A program made the translations under genes and the position numbers. Shown in pieces: positions 19,158 through 27,102 of a stretch of DNA of 64,000 nucleotides. Source of the stretch: Candidatus Syntrophocurvum alkaliphilum (GTDB lineage Bacteria > Bacillota > Syntrophomonadia > Syntrophomonadales > Syntrophomonadaceae); contig NZ_CP046457.1 in the NCBI RefSeq assembly GCF_009734445.1, positions 806,001-870,000 on the forward strand. The letters are read 5' to 3'. A model generated the notes under the pieces. The model had not been told where the DNA came from, searched no databases, and saw only the letters and a program-made list of their open reading frames with translations. Within the stretch, counting starts at the first letter, position 1; the number at the start of each line of letters is the position of its first letter.

Positions 19158-20045
19158 TTAAAGTTCGATACAGTCTGGATGTGGTAAATCAACATCTTCA
19201 ATTGTCATTAATTCTTTTCTACTTAACATCTGTTTATCCACTAAACGAAGTGCTTGAAGTCTAATTGATTTTTCTACTAAATTTCTTACAAAGCGAGCAT
19301 TACCACTATGTGGATGTCTGGATTTTACAAATTCATTTAGATAGTTTTTTAATTTCCAGCGACATTTACTACTTAATTCGTAATCTCTTTCATTATACAT
19401 TTGTACAGCAATTTTAAAAAGCTGCTCACTATCATAGTCAGGAAACTCTATTTGTATTGGGAATCGAGATCTTAATCCTGGGTTTGATCTAATAAACAAA
19501 TCCATTTCTTGACGGTATCCTGCAAGTATAACAATTAGGTTTTCTCTATGGTCCTCCATAGCTTTTACTATAGTAGCAATAGCTTCCTTGCCAAAATCTT
19601 TTTCTCCACCTTGTGCTAAAGTATAAGCTTCATCTATAAATAAAATACCTCCTATAGACTTATTAACCATTTCTTTAGTTTTTTGAGCTGTGTGACCAAT
19701 ATATTCACCAACTAAATCTGCTCTTTCTACCTCTATTAAATGGCCTTTAGAAAGTACACCTATATCAAACATTATTAACCCCAATAATCTAGCAAGAGTA
19801 GTCTTGCCAGTTCCAGGATTACCTTTAAATACCATGTGCAATACTATGGGATGTGCCTTTAACTGTTGTTCCGACCTCTTTTTTTGTACTAGTGCAAATG
19901 CACTAATTTCTGCAATAATTTTTTTTACCTCTTTTAGTCCGATAAGTTTTTCTAAGTCTTTAAATGAATCCTTTTTTGATAATTTATCTGAATTTATACT
20001 ATGAATAACATTTTCCATAGCACTTTCAGTAGGCGTAAATTTCAT
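19158..20045 (-). CDS. spoVK: Stage V sporulation protein K, AAA+ ATPase
   Basis: A 295-residue AAA+ protein of the CbxX/CfxQ-SpoVK family, needed for spore maturation in Bacillus. Walker A is GNPGTGKTT, Walker B LFIDEAYTL, and an arginine-finger region (SNPGLRSRFP) follows. An in-frame ATG at 20069 has its AGGTG site only one base away, while ATG 20045 has GGAG at correct spacing, so I use 20045. Its place next to hfq and miaA is conserved with Bacillus. This is the best direct evidence in the window for sporulation. Confidence 0.9.
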   Translation of the reverse strand: MKFTPTESAMENVIHSINSDKLSKKDSFKDLEKLIGLKEVKKIIAEISAFALVQKKRSEQQLKAHPIVLHMVFKGNPGTGKTTLARLLGLIMFDIGVLSKGHLIEVERADLVGEYIGHTAQKTKEMVNKSIGGILFIDEAYTLAQGGEKDFGKEAIATIVKAMEDHRENLIVILAGYRQEMDLFIRSNPGLRSRFPIQIEFPDYDSEQLFKIAVQMYNERDYELSSKCRWKLKNYLNEFVKSRHPHSGNARFVRNLVEKSIRLQALRLVDKQMLSRKELMTIEDVDLPHPDCIEL

Positions 20046-20194
20046 TGAAATCTCCACTTTACCATTCACCTCAATAAATCTATAGTCTTTATTTATCTAG
20101 GTTATTATATGATGAATAGCTAAAAGTGGTGATATTATTAATAAAAATGCATACTACTCTGGAGTAAAGGGTATTGAGAGAATAATAATCATAT

Positions 20195-20258
20195 AAAAAA
20201 CCCCTTAGAGATAATATATATTAAACATTTAATATATATTATCTCTAAGGGGTTTTTT
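20195..20258. terminator. Long perfect palindrome after hfq, bidirectional terminator
   Basis: About 30 paired bases: A-run, CCCCTTAGAGAT, TA-rich arm, four-base loop, then the exact complement ending in a T-run. On the minus strand it lies 23 bases after hfq and should end that transcript. It is unusually long for a plain terminator. Confidence 0.85.
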
Positions 20259-20280
20259 ATTAATTTAAAATAAGCGTATA

Positions 20281-20526
20281 TTATTCTTCGTTTTTTGCAT
20301 CTATATTTATTATTCCCATAGCTTTTATTGGAGCTATAGTTGATATTGCATGTTTATAAACAAGCTGTTGTCTTTGTTCTACTTCTATTATTACTGTAAA
20401 ATTGTCAAATCCTTTAACTACACCTTTTATTTGAAAACCATTAACTAAGTAAATTGTTACTGGGATTTTTTCTTTTCTTACTTGGTTTAAAAATGCATCT
20501 TGTAAATTAATTTGATTTTTACTCAA
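20281..20526 (-). CDS. hfq: RNA chaperone Hfq
   Basis: An 81-residue Sm-like protein that forms hexamers and binds small RNAs and poly-A or U-rich tails. Sm1 is seen in [19 protein letters not shown] and Sm2 in the canonical YKHAIST. The C-terminal tail is short, as in other Gram-positives. The frame is open to 20559, but TTG at 20526 has AGAGGTG seven bases upstream and gives the normal SKNQINLQD start. It follows miaA by 42 bases in the usual miaA-hfq pair. Confidence 0.97.
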   Translation of the reverse strand: MSKNQINLQDAFLNQVRKEKIPVTIYLVNGFQIKGVVKGFDNFTVIIEVEQRQQLVYKHAISTIAPIKAMGIINIDAKNEE

Positions 20527-20568
20527 AGGTAATACACCTCTTTCTTTTTTCTCTAACATTTATTATTT

Positions 20569-21504
20569 CTACACACGTGGTGATACTCCTTCTATAAGTT
20601 TTATTATTTTTTCTACTAGTAGCTTTGGGTTATTTTCGTACCCTTGAACATTTAACCAGTTAATACGATTATCTTTTTTAAACCAAGTTAATTGTCGCTT
20701 TGCATATCTACGAGTCTGTTTTTTTATTTCTTTTATCATTTCATCATAAGTAATCATACCTTCTAGGTAAGAAAATACTTGCTTATAACCAAGTGCTTGC
20801 ATAGAATTTAGACTTGTGTCATAACCCTTATTTCTTAATTCTGATACCTCTTCTATAAGTCCTTTACTAATCATTTTATCAACTCTTTGTTCAATATGTT
20901 CATATAAATATTTCCTCTCTAGATAAAGGCCTATTGCTTTTAAATTATATGTTTTGCCTTGCCTAGTTTGTAAATGAGAAAATGGTTTGCTGGTAATATC
21001 AAAAACTTCTAAAGCACGAATAATTCTTTTTTTATCATTAGTACTAATTTTATTAGCATATTCTGGATCATTTTTTTTTAATTCTAAATATAAATTTTCT
21101 AATCCTTTTTCATAATATTTTTTTTCCCACTTTTTTCTAACAGCTTCTTGTTTCTTTTGGGGAAAAAAGTGATAGTTATCTACTACACTTTGATAATAGA
21201 GTCCTGTACCTCCTACTAGTATAGGAAGCTTGTTTTTTTGGTTTATATTTTCTATTAATTCTTTAGCTTTTTTTTGATAATCAGCAACAGTAAAGTTTTC
21301 ATGTGGTTGCACTATATCAATAAGATGATGATTAACGCCCATTTTTTCATTTTCATTTATTTTTGCTGTACCTATATCCATGCCTTTATAAATTTGCATA
21401 GAATCACAAGAAAGTATCTCACCATTTATACTTTGTGCTACTTTAACAGAAATATTAGTTTTTCCTACTCCAGTAGGCCCTACTATTGCAGCTAATTTTA
21501 ACAT
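20569..21504 (-). CDS. miaA: tRNA dimethylallyltransferase
   Basis: Adds dimethylallyl to N6 of A37 in tRNAs reading UNN codons; MiaB, also in this window, then methylthiolates the product. P-loop GPTGVGKT is at the N-terminus, followed by DSMQIYKGMDIGTAK and the later QTRRYAKRQLTWF segment, all typical. I choose ATG 21504 because GGATGGTG lies just upstream; in-frame ATGs at 21519/21522 fall in or before that site. The length of 311 fits the family. Confidence 0.95.
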   Translation of the reverse strand: MLKLAAIVGPTGVGKTNISVKVAQSINGEILSCDSMQIYKGMDIGTAKINENEKMGVNHHLIDIVQPHENFTVADYQKKAKELIENINQKNKLPILVGGTGLYYQSVVDNYHFFPQKKQEAVRKKWEKKYYEKGLENLYLELKKNDPEYANKISTNDKKRIIRALEVFDITSKPFSHLQTRQGKTYNLKAIGLYLERKYLYEHIEQRVDKMISKGLIEEVSELRNKGYDTSLNSMQALGYKQVFSYLEGMITYDEMIKEIKKQTRRYAKRQLTWFKKDNRINWLNVQGYENNPKLLVEKIIKLIEGVSPRV

Positions 21505-21527
21505 TTTTACACCATCCATCAATAATT

Positions 21528-22304
21528 TTAGGTTTTTATATATCCGTATTTGATACTATTTTTTTTATTTTCTATAATATTTTTAAAACCTAATTTATCA
21601 AAAACATTACTGTCAGCTCTTTCTTTTAGGACAACACGCTTACTTGCAACTCTACAGGCTTCATTAATTGTATCTAAATCTATTTCATTATGGTTGGCTA
21701 TTTTTCTAATTGGAGAAATAGGTTGACTACTAAGCAAAGGATTACGAAACATAGGATCAAAATAAACTATGTCATATTTGTTATCTTGAAGCTTAAGTAA
21801 GTAATCCTTGTGGTCACTGTTAATAACTTCTATTTTTTTAATAGCATTTGTTAGCCAAGTTATATTATTTTTATATGTTTTCATTCCCCATTTTACAGTT
21901 GTTGCCAGAGCAAATGATGATTCTAATCCAGTAATTTTACCATTTTCAGAAAAATACGATGCTACAATAGCATCTGCTCCGATTCCTAGAGTACAGTCTA
22001 AAAAACTATCACCTTTTTTTAAATCAGCAGCCTTTATAAGTAAGTCTGGTATGCCTTTTTTCCGATAGGCTGAAATTCTATTTTTTGCCATACTAGGATG
22101 AAAGAAAAATTTTTCTTCACCAATATAAAGTATAGGTCCATCTTGATGCCAAACTATTATAGTATTTACACCATTTTCTTCGCTAATCTTCTTAAGACTC
22201 TTCTTTTGTCTTGGAACATATTTTATCCCTGTATTTATAATAAATTCCTCGAATTGTTTATCTAAATGGTTAATTGAACTAGTTGTAGTTGCTATTATAT
22301 TCAT
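21528..22304 (-). CDS. Class I SAM-dependent methyltransferase, RsmJ-like
   Basis: A 258-residue methyltransferase. The SAM-binding motif I is DCTLGIGADAIVAS and the catalytic-region motif reads FDPMFRNP. Both resemble RsmJ, which methylates G1516 of 16S rRNA, though the N-terminal 80 residues are different. The substrate is therefore inferred only. It lies between mutL and miaA, 6 bases after mutL's upstream neighbour order would place it, and is probably part of that transcript. Confidence 0.75.
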   Translation of the reverse strand: MNIIATTTSSINHLDKQFEEFIINTGIKYVPRQKKSLKKISEENGVNTIIVWHQDGPILYIGEEKFFFHPSMAKNRISAYRKKGIPDLLIKAADLKKGDSFLDCTLGIGADAIVASYFSENGKITGLESSFALATTVKWGMKTYKNNITWLTNAIKKIEVINSDHKDYLLKLQDNKYDIVYFDPMFRNPLLSSQPISPIRKIANHNEIDLDTINEACRVASKRVVLKERADSNVFDKLGFKNIIENKKNSIKYGYIKT

Positions 22305-22310
22305 AATAAT

Positions 22311-24056
22311 TTACCTTTTAAATTTTCTTTCTAAGTCTAATTTACTTAGATTAAAAATAGTTGGTCTTCCATGTGGACATGTCAGAAAATCATTGCATTG
22401 TAGCAAATCTTGCACTATTTTTTGTATCTCAGAATTAGATAAACGTTGATTTGCTTTTATTGCTTTCTTACATGACATTAAGATTTTTGTTTTATCTGCA
22501 ATATCTTTTTGGTCTTCTTCATTTAAAATATCTATAATTTCATTAATAGTTGAATATTCATCACCTTTTATAAATGATGGTCCTGACCGTATTACACAAG
22601 AATTATCACCAAAGTAATCAATTTGAATACCTAATTTATCAAATGTTTCTTTATTGTTGAAAATGCAATCTATAGATTCTATTGGTAACTCTATTACTAA
22701 AGGTATTGCATATTGTTCGGAAGTAATATCTTCTTTAAAATAATTTGTGTATATAATTCTTTCATGAGCAGCATGTTGATCTATAAACCATATTGTATTT
22801 TCCTTCTCTACAATAATATATGTATCATATAGTTGACCAACTATTTTAAAATCATTTTGCACTGATTCATTTTGAGTTGTTATTATTTTTTCATTATTAT
22901 ATTTATCATTGCTAGTTTCATTTACATAGTTATTAGTAGTAACATTTTGAGATTGTGAATAAGGAAGTTTTTGAACTTCAATTGTTTCTTCTATACGAGT
23001 AGGTTTGAAATTATTAACTTTCTTATCTTTAAAAACATTTTCATTATTTTTTTCATGTCCAATGCTACTTATTTGTTGGCTTAAAATTGTATCTTTTATA
23101 ACCTCATTTATTAATCTGAAAATAGTTCTTTCATCATTAAATCGAATTTCTGTTTTTTGTGGGTGAACATTAACATCTATTTCCTCAGGTTTAATTTCTA
23201 AAAATAAAAAAACTAATGGAAATTCTCTTGAAACTAGAAGGCCCTTGTAGGCCTCCTCAACAGCTTTATATAACATAGGACTCTTTATACATCTATTATT
23301 GACAAAAAACAATTGATTTTTTCGACTTGACCTTACATTTCTAGGTTTAGAAATAAAACCTTTAAGATTATAATTTTCCCCCTTATATTCTAGGGGTATT
23401 AAGCCAATTAAAAAATCGGTTCCAAAGATGCTTAAAATAGTATCTCCTAAGTTATCATTTCCTGGTGTTTTAAAATATAATTTTTTATTGCTTTTTAATG
23501 TTATAGATAAATCTTTTCTAGATAGTGCTAGTTTAGTAACTATTTCATTTATAGCGTTATTCTCAGCAACTGGTGTTTTTAAAAATTTACGCCTTGCTGG
23601 GGTATTGTAAAATAAGTCTTTTACAACTATTCTAGTACCTTCTGGACAAGGATAGTTTACTATTTCAGTAATCTCCCCTGCTTCAATTATGGCCTTAGCT
23701 CCATTATGACCAGCTTTTTTGCTTTGTATTTCCACACGAGAAACAGAAGCTATACTAGGTAACGCTTCTCCTCTAAATCCCATTGTATATATTTTGAACA
23801 AATCTGATTCATTTGTTATTTTACTAGTTGCATGTCTGGTAAAGGCTAATGGCAACTGTTCTTTAGTCATGCCCACACCATCATCTTCAATGATTATTTC
23901 ATCTAATCCACCATTTATGATAGTTATATCTATATTTTTTGCATTTGCATCAATTGAGTTTTCTACTAATTCTTTAACTACTGAGGCTGGTTTTTCTATT
24001 ACCTCACCAGCAGCAATTTTGTTAATAACATCATCTTTTAATAAGTGTATGCTCAT
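22311..24056 (-). CDS. mutL: DNA mismatch repair protein MutL
   Basis: Couples MutS mismatch recognition to strand incision. The N-terminal GHKL ATPase motifs are present (ELVENSIDANA, DDGVGM, GFRGEAL). The C-terminal dimer domain carries CPHGRP. The endonuclease motif DQHA(x)2E(x)4E reads DQHAAHERIIYT: D426, H428 and E432 are present but the last glutamate is T437. The 581-residue length is normal, with a low-complexity asparagine-rich linker (about 340-400). It starts at ATG 24056, directly after the deacetylase gene. mutS is 3 kb upstream on the same strand. Confidence 0.95.
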   Translation of the reverse strand: MSIHLLKDDVINKIAAGEVIEKPASVVKELVENSIDANAKNIDITIINGGLDEIIIEDDGVGMTKEQLPLAFTRHATSKITNESDLFKIYTMGFRGEALPSIASVSRVEIQSKKAGHNGAKAIIEAGEITEIVNYPCPEGTRIVVKDLFYNTPARRKFLKTPVAENNAINEIVTKLALSRKDLSITLKSNKKLYFKTPGNDNLGDTILSIFGTDFLIGLIPLEYKGENYNLKGFISKPRNVRSSRKNQLFFVNNRCIKSPMLYKAVEEAYKGLLVSREFPLVFLFLEIKPEEIDVNVHPQKTEIRFNDERTIFRLINEVIKDTILSQQISSIGHEKNNENVFKDKKVNNFKPTRIEETIEVQKLPYSQSQNVTTNNYVNETSNDKYNNEKIITTQNESVQNDFKIVGQLYDTYIIVEKENTIWFIDQHAAHERIIYTNYFKEDITSEQYAIPLVIELPIESIDCIFNNKETFDKLGIQIDYFGDNSCVIRSGPSFIKGDEYSTINEIIDILNEEDQKDIADKTKILMSCKKAIKANQRLSNSEIQKIVQDLLQCNDFLTCPHGRPTIFNLSKLDLERKFKR

Positions 24057-24058
24057 AT

Positions 24059-25402
24059 TTATAAAACCTTTTCAATGTTAGTTTTCATGTTAGTACTTCT
24101 ATACTCGTCTCCTAACCTATCTTGTAAATATATATAATCAAAAAATGAACTATTTTCTATCAAGTCTTTATACGCAGATTTAGCTTCTTCTTGACATGTA
24201 CTACAGGAGTTTGAAGGTATAGAAATACAATATACTCTGACTACTTTACCATCTCTATGATGTGCTGTTGAGTCTATCATTCTATAGCCACTACATTTAT
24301 TACATACTCTGTATTTATTATATTGTTCTTCATTTATAAATTCAGTGTCATAAAATACACTTTTATAATCTTGAATCAATTTTCCCCTTTTCTTTTTGTT
24401 TTGTGCAATAACATCCTCACGATTTCGAAAGTTTTCTAGCTGTATGTTAACCATTTTTTTAATGTATTCCATGTTTTCGGGAGACTCACTAAAAGATTTG
24501 TAATCTGGTTCATAGTAATTTGAATAATCTATACCTGCCATTGCCATAATTATTCCTAGGTTAATATAAGGTAAGGCTGTTTCAACTGAATACCCACCTT
24601 CAAGAACTGCTATATCTGGCGCTAATTTAGTATTTAGCTTAGCATAGCCTTGAGCTGTAAAACGCATATTTGCTAATGGATCACTGTAATGGTTATCCTG
24701 ACCTGCTGAATTTACTATTAAATCAGGTTTAAATTCTTCTATTAATGGTAGTATGAGATTATCTAATATATAATGAATACCCACATCTGTTGTTCCAGGA
24801 ATTAAAGGTATATTAATGTTCGTACCATATGCTTGTGGAGTTCCTAGTTCATCAATAAATCCTGTACCAGGAAAAATTGTTCTACCGTCTTGGTGAAATG
24901 ATATACATAATACATCAGGATCATTGTAATAAATTTCAGAAGTTCCATCACCATGGTGTACATCAGTATCAACAATGACAATTTTTTTAATACCATAATT
25001 TTTTCTAATGTACTCAACCATAATTGCTTCATTATTAATATTACAAAAACCTCTATTGCCATGTGATACAGTCATTGCATGATGTCCAGGTGGACGAATA
25101 ATGGCAAATGCATTTTTTATTTCTTTGTTAAAAAATGCATCAGCCATAACAAGTGAACCACCTGCTGCTATTAGATGGGCTTTTAGTATTTGCGACTCTA
25201 TATCAGGAATACAAAAATGTACCCTAGCTATATCTTTTATTTCAGCTAATCGCGGCTGATATTCTTTTATTTCCTGTAAATCCATAACTCCTTCTTCAAA
25301 AATAAGATCACGTGTGTATAAAAGTCTTTCTTCTCTCTCAGGATGTGTTGGGGTTATTGCCCAATCAAATGCTGGAAAAAATAAAAGTCCGGTTTGCTTC
25401 AT
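24059..25402 (-). CDS. Histone deacetylase-family hydrolase with C-terminal Cys-rich extension
   Basis: A 447-residue zinc hydrolase of the arginase/deacetylase fold. Catalytic features are intact: PPGHHAM (paired histidines), DTDVHHGDGT (zinc ligands) and SAGQDNHYSDP. Family members remove acetyl groups from lysines, polyamines or acetoin-related targets; the substrate here is unknown. After the catalytic domain a roughly 85-residue extension carries C367, C370, C392, C400 and C403, suggesting a zinc-ribbon. It starts at ATG 25402 with GGGGGTG upstream. It lies between the hydantoinase-like gene and mutL, with one to three bases between genes, so it is co-transcribed with mismatch repair. 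Confidence 0.85.
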   Translation of the reverse strand: MKQTGLLFFPAFDWAITPTHPEREERLLYTRDLIFEEGVMDLQEIKEYQPRLAEIKDIARVHFCIPDIESQILKAHLIAAGGSLVMADAFFNKEIKNAFAIIRPPGHHAMTVSHGNRGFCNINNEAIMVEYIRKNYGIKKIVIVDTDVHHGDGTSEIYYNDPDVLCISFHQDGRTIFPGTGFIDELGTPQAYGTNINIPLIPGTTDVGIHYILDNLILPLIEEFKPDLIVNSAGQDNHYSDPLANMRFTAQGYAKLNTKLAPDIAVLEGGYSVETALPYINLGIIMAMAGIDYSNYYEPDYKSFSESPENMEYIKKMVNIQLENFRNREDVIAQNKKKRGKLIQDYKSVFYDTEFINEEQYNKYRVCNKCSGYRMIDSTAHHRDGKVVRVYCISIPSNSCSTCQEEAKSAYKDLIENSSFFDYIYLQDRLGDEYRSTNMKTNIEKVL

Positions 25403-27082
25403 TTATTTCACCCCCGTAAATTCATTAATTAATCCGGGTTTTATTTGTATGCCTATTTCAAAAATTTTTCCTACTCTATCCCAGTTTCTTATCATATTAA
25501 ATTGTTCTTCTAAATAAAATTCTGCATTAGTAGCATAACCTGTAACATCATTTTGATCTGCAATATATTGTAAATACTCATAAGCAATTTTTTTAGCATC
25601 TTCTAATTGAATATTGTTAACATTCTTTAATTTTCCGGTATAACCATCTAAATCTATAACATATTTTTTATTCTCTGTATCTAAATGCATATTAAATCCT
25701 ATTGTTGGTCTTGATAAACAAGCACCTAATGCATTTGCTACTGAAGAATGCTGATTAATCTCATAGTCAATGCCCATATTGTCTGCAACAACAGGGATTA
25801 TAGCATTTGCAGCAGCACCTATTCCTACAATTTGTTCGGGTATAAATTGTTTTTTATTCAATATTTCCCAAATTCTATAGGCTGGTTCAGTCTCCCACTC
25901 TTTAAACATATTATTTATGGCAAAAGTTAATTCATTAATAACTTTTGCTATAACTTTATCGCAAACCTCTAATATATCTATACCTAATTGTTCTGCAAGT
26001 TTTCTTAAGCTTTCTTCCGATAAATGCATATTTCCTATATCTAATTTGTATCTTAAATTAAAAGCATCAGTAGTTGTAGGACAGGGTCCATTAAAACAAG
26101 CTGCAGGACCTTTTCTTTCTGGTCCTACTAAGATATCGTCATTTTTAATGGTGATAGCACTATCACCACCTAAGTTAATAGACCTTACTGCAAATGAATT
26201 AATATGAGTATATTTTTCATTAATTCTTGCACCTTTAGAAGCATATAATGGGTCTCCTTCTATTAATAATGCAATATCTGATGTTGTTCCACCTATATCA
26301 ACAACTATAGAGTTTTTACTGTCCATTGTAGTTGCTATTGCACCCATGGTGCTTGCGGCAGGTCCTGAAAAAATTGTTTCACATGGTCTTTTTCTGGCAT
26401 TTTGTATGGACATTGTTCCACCATCTGCCTTTAATATTTCGATCTTAGCATTTAGGTTTCTTTCTTGAAATGCTTTCTGTAGATCATCTACAAATGCATT
26501 CCATTGAAAATTAGTCATAGCTGTGTAGTAAGTTGTGACTGCTCTACGAGCAAAATTTAATGGACCGGCTACTTCATTACCAGTAATCACCTTTGCATCT
26601 GAATATTTATCATTAATTATTTGTTTAATTTTATTTTCAAATGATGCATTACGATTAGAAAATTTTGACACAACTGCAATGTTTTTAATGCCATCAGCTC
26701 TTATCTTATCTACAATCTCAATGACTTCTTCCTCTTTTATTTTTTCATATACCCTGCCCCTAAAATCTATACCTCCACTAAGGAAGAAGGTCTTTTTAAA
26801 AAAATTAAAATAAGAATAAGGTAAACCTCTACCTGGAATTAGTATAAGGGCTGTTTTTTCACCACTTTGGGTTGCTATTATATTTGTTATTAGGGTTGTA
26901 CTAATGACCACTCTTTTTATATCCTTTGGATTACATGATTTAAGAAGTTCATCAAGTACAAAAAATAAAGTCGTTTGCAGATTTTGATTATCTGTAGGAT
27001 TTTTTACTGTTTTTTTAACTGATTTATTATCAAATAGCACTCCATCAGTAAAAGTCCCACCAACATCAATACCTATTAGCAA
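25403..27082 (-). CDS. Hydantoinase/oxoprolinase family protein, HyuA-type
   Basis: A 559-residue protein of the ATP-dependent hydantoinase/oxoprolinase A family with an actin-like ATPase fold. Phosphate-binding motifs are GIDVGGTFTDGV at the N-terminus and VDIGGTTSDIALL in the middle. Family members cleave cyclic imides or carboxylate ketones with ATP; no HyuB partner is beside it, so the substrate is unclear. GTG 27091 is in frame but sits in the AAGGAGG site; TTG 27082 is better spaced. It is between mutS and the deacetylase in a single tight operon. Confidence 0.82.
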   Translation of the reverse strand: MLIGIDVGGTFTDGVLFDNKSVKKTVKNPTDNQNLQTTLFFVLDELLKSCNPKDIKRVVISTTLITNIIATQSGEKTALILIPGRGLPYSYFNFFKKTFFLSGGIDFRGRVYEKIKEEEVIEIVDKIRADGIKNIAVVSKFSNRNASFENKIKQIINDKYSDAKVITGNEVAGPLNFARRAVTTYYTAMTNFQWNAFVDDLQKAFQERNLNAKIEILKADGGTMSIQNARKRPCETIFSGPAASTMGAIATTMDSKNSIVVDIGGTTSDIALLIEGDPLYASKGARINEKYTHINSFAVRSINLGGDSAITIKNDDILVGPERKGPAACFNGPCPTTTDAFNLRYKLDIGNMHLSEESLRKLAEQLGIDILEVCDKVIAKVINELTFAINNMFKEWETEPAYRIWEILNKKQFIPEQIVGIGAAANAIIPVVADNMGIDYEINQHSSVANALGACLSRPTIGFNMHLDTENKKYVIDLDGYTGKLKNVNNIQLEDAKKIAYEYLQYIADQNDVTGYATNAEFYLEEQFNMIRNWDRVGKIFEIGIQIKPGLINEFTGVK

Positions 27083-27102
27083 ATAAGCCACCTCCTTTAA
27101 AA

